Source: Porticoccaceae bacterium UBA1989
GTDB taxonomy: Bacteria > Pseudomonadota > Gammaproteobacteria > Pseudomonadales > Porticoccaceae
Reading direction: 5' to 3'
Length of the DNA: 11,374 bases
Assembly (NCBI GenBank): GCA_002335945.1
Contig: DDDD01000118.1
Location: forward strand, 1-11,374
This document shows positions 6,511 through 11,374 of this stretch, in pieces. The notes beneath the pieces were generated by a model. It worked only from the letters and a program-made list of their open reading frames with translations, did not search any database and had not been told where the DNA came from. Every line of letters begins with the position of its first letter. The first letter of the stretch is position 1. A program made the position numbers and the translations under genes.

Positions 6511-6648
6511 ACTTCTTAATTTACGCCTCTTCTGACGCTCCACAACTACTCCATTTGCGCCACAACCGGCTTTAAAAAACCCAATCTTTTTATAAATGGC
6601 ATTTAGCCATATCCTCCTAAACCTATAGCAAACCGAAAAACCCTTCCT
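6511..6648 (+). promoter_or_regulatory. C-rich, G-poor rho leader, candidate Rho-utilisation region
   Basis: Counting by hand, these 138 bases hold 44 C and 12 G on the coding strand, with many pyrimidine-C steps, the composition that Rho loads on. E. coli rho is known to be autoregulated by Rho-dependent attenuation in its leader, so the same is inferred here. A small hairpin, ATGGC-ATTTA-GCCAT, lies at 6596-6610. No Shine-Dalgarno precedes the rho ATG. Confidence 0.5.
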
Positions 6649-7908
6649 ATGAATCTATCCGAACTAAAGCAAAAACCAATCGCTGAATTAATTGAAATGA
6701 CCACTGCAATGGGTCTCGAAAATTTAGCGCGCTCACGTAAACAAGACATTATCTTTGCCCTACTCAAGAAACACGCAAAAGGCGGCGAAGACATTTATGG
6801 TGATGGAGTTCTAGAAATACTCCCGGATGGATTTGGTTTTTTACGCTCCGCTGGTGCCTCTTACCTAGCAGGGCCCGACGATATTTATGTATCACCCAGC
6901 CAGATTAGACGCTTTAACCTGCGCACTGGCGATGGCATTGCCGGAAAGATCAGACCCCCTAAAGATGGTGAGCGTTATTTCGCCATGCTCAAGGTTGACG
7001 AGATCAATCTCGATGCCCCAGAAAATGCTCGCAATAAAATTCTTTTTGAAAACCTTACCCCATTATTTCCCGATCAGCGTTTATCGCTGGAATCAGCCAA
7101 TGGTTCTACCGAAGATATTACCGGCCGAATCATTGACCTGGTTGCGCCTATAGGTAAAGGCCAGCGCGGTTTGATTGTTGCACCGCCGAAAGCCGGTAAA
7201 ACAATTATGATGCAGAATATCGCTCAGTCGATTATTCGTAATAATCCAGAATGTATTATTATCGTGTTACTGATCGACGAACGTCCTGAAGAAGTGACAG
7301 AAATGCAACGCACTGTGCGCGGCGAAGTGATTGCCTCAACTTTTGATGAGCCGCCAACACGTCATGTGCAGGTTGCTGAAATGGTGATCGAAAGAGCCAA
7401 GCGGCTGGTAGAACACAAAAAAGACGTGGTTATTCTTCTGGATTCTATTACTCGTTTAGCCCGTGCCTACAACACGGTTATTCCCTCTTCCGGTAAGGTA
7501 CTTACGGGTGGTGTTGACGCCCATGCATTAGAAAAGCCAAAACGTTTCTTTGGTGCGGCACGTAATATTGAACATGGTGGAAGCCTAAGTATTATCGCCA
7601 CCGCTCTGGTTGAGACCGGCTCTAAAATGGATGAGGTTATCTATGAAGAGTTTAAGGGCACCGGTAATATGGAATTGATTCTGGATCGCAAGATTGCAGA
7701 AAAGCGTGTTTACCCAGCGATTAATATTCGTCGTTCCGGCACTCGTCGTGAAGACTTGCTGATGGATGAGTCAGAACTTCAGCGGGTTTGGATTTTACGT
7801 AAACTATTACACGACATGGAAGACCTAGCAGCGGCAGAGTTTATGGTTGAGAAGTTAAAAGGCTTCAAGAGTAATACCGAATTCTTTGGTGCCATGCGAC
7901 GTAAATAA
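6649..7908 (+). CDS. rho: transcription termination factor Rho
   Basis: Hexameric RNA-dependent ATPase and helicase that loads on C-rich nascent RNA and stops transcription. Its 419 residues equal the E. coli length, and landmarks fall at the same numbers. The N-terminal Rho_N domain is at about 1-47, and the cold-shock-like RNA-binding domain with DGFGFLR is at 60-66. Walker A is APPKAGKT (178-185), catalytic Glu211 follows LLID, and Walker B is VILLDS (261-266). The Q-loop GKVLTGGVDAHAL (282-294), R-loop KGTGN (336-340) and arginine finger Arg366 are present. No insertion is seen in the N-terminal domain. ATG 6649 is fixed by the conserved start MNLSELK, although no ribosome binding site is visible. 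It is preceded by its own promoter and C-rich leader and followed 10 bases later by an acetyltransferase gene with no terminator between. Confidence 0.98.
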   Translation: MNLSELKQKPIAELIEMTTAMGLENLARSRKQDIIFALLKKHAKGGEDIYGDGVLEILPDGFGFLRSAGASYLAGPDDIYVSPSQIRRFNLRTGDGIAGKIRPPKDGERYFAMLKVDEINLDAPENARNKILFENLTPLFPDQRLSLESANGSTEDITGRIIDLVAPIGKGQRGLIVAPPKAGKTIMMQNIAQSIIRNNPECIIIVLLIDERPEEVTEMQRTVRGEVIASTFDEPPTRHVQVAEMVIERAKRLVEHKKDVVILLDSITRLARAYNTVIPSSGKVLTGGVDAHALEKPKRFFGAARNIEHGGSLSIIATALVETGSKMDEVIYEEFKGTGNMELILDRKIAEKRVYPAINIRRSGTRREDLLMDESELQRVWILRKLLHDMEDLAAAEFMVEKLKGFKSNTEFFGAMRRK

Positions 7909-7918
7909 TTTTCCAACG

Positions 7919-8431
7919 ATGATTCGTTATCGACGCGCGCAAGTAGACGAGCTGGAGAGTTTAAAATCTTTTCTGTTTGAACATGGCACCAATCCATGGA
8001 ATAACTTGCCCATAGACGGTGTTGATAACGAATTTTCTCTGGTTGCCCAGGGACAGGCCAGTGCGCTGGTCGCTACAGATAACAATCAGCACGTGGGATT
8101 CGTTATCTTCTACCACCCTGAAATACTCCCCAGTCAGTATCACCAGTTCAGCGATTCAAATACCACCATTTATATCGCCGAAGCCGCTGTACATAAAAAC
8201 TATGGCGGTCAGGGTATAGGATCGAAATTACTCTTATTAGTCATTGAATCTGCACCAGACTTTGAGGCCTCAATGTTGATTATCGACCGTCATGAGCAGA
8301 ATGCTGCGTCTGCTGGTATGATGAGGAAGGCAGGCTTCACTGAACTGCGCACCTTTATTGATGAGCCGCGCCGACATTATGGCAGCAAGAAAACCACGGT
8401 ACTGGGAATAACAGTCACCAAGCAACGTTAA
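7919..8431 (+). CDS. GNAT family N-acetyltransferase
   Basis: Acetyl-CoA-dependent acyltransferase of unknown substrate, 170 residues. The N-terminal IRYRRAQVDELESLKSFL is the usual first strand and helix. The acetyl-CoA loop is in AEAAVHKNYGGQGIGSKLL (88-105). The Arg or Gln usual three residues before GIG is Gly96 here, while Gln98 remains. The final motif is RHEQNAASAGMMRKAGFTEL (124-143), where Asn128 and the KAGF turn are typical. ATG 7919 is preferred because the GNAT fold begins there; an in-frame start at 7886 would add 11 residues and overlap rho in a different frame. The gene starts 10 bases after rho with no terminator between, so it may be read through from rho. No role can be deduced from context. 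Confidence 0.87.
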   Translation: MIRYRRAQVDELESLKSFLFEHGTNPWNNLPIDGVDNEFSLVAQGQASALVATDNNQHVGFVIFYHPEILPSQYHQFSDSNTTIYIAEAAVHKNYGGQGIGSKLLLLVIESAPDFEASMLIIDRHEQNAASAGMMRKAGFTELRTFIDEPRRHYGSKKTTVLGITVTKQR

Positions 8432-8489
8432 TCAAGCCTTACCCAACAGACGCTAACATTTAAGTTGATAAAAAAACCGGATTTAACCG

Positions 8490-8882
8490 ATGACAGAACT
8501 TAAGATTCACCACGGCGCTTGCCATTGCGGCGCAGTCACTTTCGAAATTGATGCCCCCTCAGACCTCCATGCTCACGCCTGCAATTGTTCGGTCTGCTAT
8601 GTCAGTGGTGGTGACCAAATGATTGTGCCCGCCTCGAAGTTTCGCCTGCTATCGGGTAAAGATGATATTACTACCTATCAGTTTAATACCGGCGTGGCTC
8701 AGCATACTTTTTGCCAGCACTGTGGCATCAAAGCTTTCTATACCCCCCGTTCTAATCCCGATGGCATCAGTGTCAATTTGCGCTGTCTTGATCGAACATA
8801 TATAAACTCCATACAGGTTGATGATTTTGATGGTCAAAACTGGGAAGTCAACGCAGCCAGTCTGAGTCATCTTTCTAAATAA
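8490..8882 (+). CDS. GFA family (glutathione-dependent formaldehyde-activating enzyme-like) zinc protein
   Basis: A 130-residue Mss4-fold protein. Zinc-binding cysteines are in the family pattern: CHC (Cys11, Cys13) with CQHC (Cys75, Cys78) for the structural zinc, and CNCSVC (Cys31, Cys33, Cys36) for the second zinc site. Family members include Gfa of Paracoccus, which speeds S-hydroxymethylglutathione formation, but most small GFA proteins have no proven activity. No formaldehyde dehydrogenase gene lies nearby, so the formaldehyde role is not supported by context. ATG 8490 gives the standard start just before the first CHC. The ribosome binding site is weak. It lies 58 bases after the acetyltransferase stop and 37 bases before the transporter start. 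Confidence 0.9.
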   Translation: MTELKIHHGACHCGAVTFEIDAPSDLHAHACNCSVCYVSGGDQMIVPASKFRLLSGKDDITTYQFNTGVAQHTFCQHCGIKAFYTPRSNPDGISVNLRCLDRTYINSIQVDDFDGQNWEVNAASLSHLSK

Positions 8883-8919
8883 GATCGCAGCAAAAATAAT
8901 AATAAAATAGGGCTTGGTT

Positions 8920-10257
8920 ATGGAACAGCAACAGCAAAGTCAGTTCCACCTTTTCACCCAGCGACGCTTCTTACCTTTTTTCGTCACTCAATTTCTGGGT
9001 GCACTGAATGATAATCTTTTTAAAAACGCCCTTCTAGTTATTGTGGTTAGTAGTGCCATAGCCGGCTCAGATAGCAGCACTAATTTTACAACCAATCTTG
9101 CTGCTGGGCTTTTTATTCTGCCATTTTTTCTATTCTCGACAACAGCAGGACTGCTCGCTGATAAATACGATAAGGCATTATTAATCCGGCGCATCAAATT
9201 TGCTGAAATCATAATTATGCTGGCAGGATGCTTTGCACTCTGGACTCAGAATATTGCTATTATGCTGGTCATTTTGTTTTTCCTTGGGGTGCAGTCTTCC
9301 TTTTTTGGCCCCATCAAATATTCAATTATTCCCCAGCATTTAAGTACTGATGAACTACTTGGCGGTAATGCTCAGGTGGGAATGGGGACCTTTGTTTCGA
9401 TTTTAATGGGCACGCTGATTGGCGGATGGGTAGTCACCTTTGAGCAAGGACCTATATTGGTAGGCGCCATGACGGTTGTAGTGGCCATTATTGGTTGGCT
9501 ATGCAGTCGCCAGATTCCCGAAGCGGCAGCAGAAAACAGCAACATTGTGATTGGGCTAAACCCGATTCGTCAGGCGCGGGAGAATTTTGCATTAGCTAGA
9601 AAAGATAGCACAGTATTTTATTGTATCCTGGCCAATTCTTGGTTTTGGCTTTATGGCGGTAGCTTTTTAACGCAGGTGCCAAACTTTGGGGTGACCGTGC
9701 TCAATGGTCACCCCACATTGATTTCAATTCTGTTGGCGGCCTTTATTGTTGGCGTCGCTATTGGCTCTCTATTGTGTAATAAGCTCTCTGGAGGCAAGGT
9801 GGAACCCGGGCTTATTCCTCTTGGGGCAATAGGTCTAACGGTCTTTGCCGTTGATTTATTTTTCTCATCCAATGCATTTCAGTTTGCGAATCAAGGTGCT
9901 GTTGGCATATTGCCCAGTGAATTCTTTAGTCTATCTGGCGGCATTCGGGTTGGCTTGGATCTTATGTTTATCGGCCTCTGTGGCGGGCTGTTTATTGTGC
10001 CGCTCTACTCCATAATTCAGCAGCGTTCGGCGAGTAATGTTCGAGCGCGGGTTCTGTCGGTGAACAATATCTGTAATGCCTTTTATATGGTGGTAGGTAG
10101 TTTGATTGGCATACTATTTTTAAGTATTTTGGGCTGGTCTATTCCCGAGTTCTTTTTGGCTATTGCTCTACTCAATGTCCTCTTTACTGGCTTTATCTTT
10201 TATCGAGTTCCTGAGTTTTTACAGCGCTTCAAAGTCTGGATCGCTCGCTCAGCCTAG
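8920..10257 (+). CDS. MFS transporter, LplT-like (stand-alone form)
   Basis: Inner-membrane major facilitator protein of 445 residues with about 12 hydrophobic segments. FLGALNDNLFKNALL (25-39), the motif-A-like GLLADKYDKALLIR (77-90) and FFGPIKYSIIPQ (128-139) are hallmarks of the lysophospholipid transporter LplT. The same features mark the transporter half of the large Aas-type MFS-PlsC-AMP-ligase fusions. It probably flips lysophospholipids inward for re-acylation, inferred from family. The protein ends RVPEFLQRFKVWIARSA, where fused forms would run into the acyltransferase domain, and no PlsC or acyl-ACP ligase gene is seen downstream in the window. ATG 8920 is preferred over an in-frame TTG two codons earlier; TAGGG (8908-8912) is the likely ribosome binding site. 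A strong hairpin lies within the gene at 9687-9715. Confidence 0.88.
   Translation: MEQQQQSQFHLFTQRRFLPFFVTQFLGALNDNLFKNALLVIVVSSAIAGSDSSTNFTTNLAAGLFILPFFLFSTTAGLLADKYDKALLIRRIKFAEIIIMLAGCFALWTQNIAIMLVILFFLGVQSSFFGPIKYSIIPQHLSTDELLGGNAQVGMGTFVSILMGTLIGGWVVTFEQGPILVGAMTVVVAIIGWLCSRQIPEAAAENSNIVIGLNPIRQARENFALARKDSTVFYCILANSWFWLYGGSFLTQVPNFGVTVLNGHPTLISILLAAFIVGVAIGSLLCNKLSGGKVEPGLIPLGAIGLTVFAVDLFFSSNAFQFANQGAVGILPSEFFSLSGGIRVGLDLMFIGLCGGLFIVPLYSIIQQRSASNVRARVLSVNNICNAFYMVVGSLIGILFLSILGWSIPEFFLAIALLNVLFTGFIFYRVPEFLQRFKVWIARSA
9687..9715 (+). other. perfect 10-bp inverted repeat inside the transporter gene
   Basis: TGGGGTGACC (9687-9696) and GGTCACCCCA (9706-9715) are exact reverse complements around a 9-base loop, with one further G-U pair inward. 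It covers codons for the segment GVTVLNGHP. No T-run follows. In a window this size a perfect 10-bp arm with so short a loop is unexpected, but selection is not shown. Confidence 0.55.
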
Positions 10258-10308
10258 TGCAGCCTATCGCGACATCGCATCTATTGGCATAATTGGTGCG
10301 TATATTGT

Positions 10309-10335
10309 CAACCGCGGTTGTTCAACAGCGTTGAA
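10309..10335. promoter_or_regulatory. two adjacent palindromes, probable operator of the RND efflux gene
   Basis: CAACCGCGGTTG (10309-10320) is a perfect 12-bp palindrome. Immediately after it, TTCAAC-AGC-GTTGAA (10321-10335) is a perfect 6-bp inverted repeat. Four CAAC/GTTG half-sites therefore lie in 25 bases. They overlap the candidate -35 box at 10331-10336 and end 47 bases before the start codon, as expected for repressor binding. The layout suits a TetR-type regulator, common for RND pumps, but no regulator gene is in view. Confidence 0.55.
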
Positions 10336-10358
10336 TACCCACTTAAATCTAATTATAA
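10331..10358 (+). promoter_or_regulatory. candidate promoter of the RND adaptor gene
   Basis: TTGAAT (10331-10336) and TTATAA (10353-10358) are separated by 16 bases, giving a start near 10365. The -35 box forms the right arm of the second palindrome. A possible ribosome binding site, AAAAGG, is at 10366-10371. No terminator is visible between the transporter stop at 10257 and this site, so read-through from upstream remains possible. Confidence 0.4.
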
Positions 10359-10382
10359 GGTTCCGAAAAGGTCCGATCGCCA

Positions 10383-11374
10383 ATGTCTCTTGTTCGCCAT
10401 AAAGCCAAGGTGACCCTACTCGTAGTCATAGTAGGTGCTACTCTAATCACAGCCCTCGCGCTGCTAAAACCCAAAACTCAGCGTACCGCCACAGCTGCGG
10501 CGCCACTGTTAAAAGTTGATGTGATGGTCGCTGCTCCTGCCTCATTCAAGATGAACATAAATTCTCAGGGTACGGTGGCACCCAAGCGGGAGATAGATCT
10601 GGTCTCACAGGTCTCAGGGAAGATTGTCGGGGTGGCAGATATCTATGCCAATGGCGGTTTTTTTCAGTCAGATCAGAAACTGGTACAGATTGAACCGGCT
10701 GACTATGAGTTTGCCGTTATTCGCGCCAAGGCTCAGGTAGCCAGAGTAGAAGAGCAGGTCGCTCTGGAAAAGGGTCGTTCACGGCAGGCCAAACGAGAGT
10801 GGCGAGATCTGGGTGATAGTACAGCCAATAAATTATTTCTCCGCCAGCCCCAGCTACACGCCGCCGAAGCGACGCTTGAGTCTGCTCGTGCAGACCAACA
10901 GAAAGCCCAGTTAGACCTGGCCCGCACAGCTATCAGTGCGCCTTTTCAGGGGCGTATTCGTCAGACTTTTGTCGATCTTGGTCAATATGTTACGCCAGGG
11001 GCGCGTATTGCCAAGGTCTACAGCACAGATGTTATAGAAGTGCGCCTACCGCTTTCTGATCGCGAGGCAATTCTAGTGGACCTGCCCGTGAGCTATGAAG
11101 ACAGCCAGACTCAGAGCTTTCCTGAGGTTCGCTTGCGCAGCCGTGTTGGTGATCTCACCCATGAATGGCAGGGTAGAATTGTACGTACAGATGCCAGTAT
11201 TGATGTGCAAAGCCGAATGACCTTTGCCGTGGCTGAGGTTAAAAACCCCTTTAGGGCAGATCCCACCGATGGTCGACCGCCCCTGAGTATTGGCCTATTT
11301 GTGGAAGCCGACATCGATGGGAAGGTCATTGAAAATGCCCTTAGATTGCCCAAGGATTCGGTCTATCGAGGCAG
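10383..11374 (+). CDS. RND efflux pump periplasmic adaptor (membrane fusion protein), 3' end missing
   Basis: Periplasmic adaptor linking an inner-membrane RND pump to an outer-membrane channel, HlyD/AcrA family. The frame is open from ATG 10383 to the window end, 330 codons without a stop. An N-terminal membrane anchor is at about residues 9-28 (KVTLLVVIVGATLITALALL). A beta-barrel and lipoyl first half (SQGTVAPKREIDLVSQVSGKI, about 61-81, with an acidic QIEPADYE near 102-109) leads to a helical hairpin at about 110-180. The returning lipoyl half has SAPFQGRIRQTFVDLGQYV (185-203), typical of the family, then a beta-barrel domain. About 40-70 residues are probably missing. The start is preceded by AAAAGG at 11 bases, slightly long. 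The RND pump gene itself would be expected just downstream, outside the window. Substrates cannot be told. Confidence 0.93.
   Translation, partial: MSLVRHKAKVTLLVVIVGATLITALALLKPKTQRTATAAAPLLKVDVMVAAPASFKMNINSQGTVAPKREIDLVSQVSGKIVGVADIYANGGFFQSDQKLVQIEPADYEFAVIRAKAQVARVEEQVALEKGRSRQAKREWRDLGDSTANKLFLRQPQLHAAEATLESARADQQKAQLDLARTAISAPFQGRIRQTFVDLGQYVTPGARIAKVYSTDVIEVRLPLSDREAILVDLPVSYEDSQTQSFPEVRLRSRVGDLTHEWQGRIVRTDASIDVQSRMTFAVAEVKNPFRADPTDGRPPLSIGLFVEADIDGKVIENALRLPKDSVYRG

Noticed and set aside
10258..10382. Remnant of an acyltransferase after the transporter
   Set aside because: Reading on past the stop shows no PlsC-like HxxxxD motif or similarity, only the regulatory region of the next gene.
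10163..10402. Open frame overlapping the transporter end and the RND adaptor start
   Set aside because: It overlaps both real genes in another frame, has no ribosome binding site or recognisable domain, and spans the putative operator.
1..11374. Mobile island, CRISPR, toxin-antitoxin or phage-defence system
   Set aside because: All genes are common chromosomal families; no integrase, transposase, repeat array, attachment site or tRNA boundary was seen.

Overview
The window is an ordinary piece of gammaproteobacterial chromosome. Its closest look by eye is to marine Cellvibrionales, SAR92 or Porticoccaceae-type lineages; this comes from gene order, protein style and middling G+C, not from a database search. 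Eleven protein genes are supported, two of them cut by the window edges. No rRNA, tRNA, CRISPR array, insertion sequence or integrase was seen, and no stretch over 300 bases lacks a gene.

Region 1 (1-3811, plus strand) carries metW (5' end missing), a secreted DUF4426 protein, rdgB, hemW and a FieF-type cation efflux gene. The order metW - DUF4426 - rdgB - hemW is also found in Pseudomonas, where metX lies just upstream. It groups methionine biosynthesis, nucleotide-pool cleaning and a heme-related radical-SAM protein. fieF follows hemW after a short gap.

Region 2 (3812-5938, minus strand) is one long gene. It encodes a membrane VTT/TVP38 domain fused to a flavin-dependent disulfide oxidoreductase related to mercuric reductase and lipoamide dehydrogenase. 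It meets fieF tail to tail with no spacer at all and diverges from trxA.

Region 3 (5939-8882, plus strand) holds trxA with its own promoter and terminator, then rho behind a long C-rich, G-poor leader that looks suited to Rho autoregulation. A GNAT acetyltransferase follows 10 bases after rho, then a GFA-family zinc protein.

Region 4 (8883-11374, plus strand) has an LplT-like major facilitator transporter without the acyltransferase domains it is often fused to. After a 125-base gap containing two adjacent palindromes comes the first 330 codons of an RND efflux periplasmic adaptor that runs off the window.

No new multi-gene system is evident. The points most worth a second look are the VTT-oxidoreductase fusion and its active site, the rho leader, the double palindrome before the RND adaptor, and two strong hairpins inside coding sequence (rdgB and the transporter gene).
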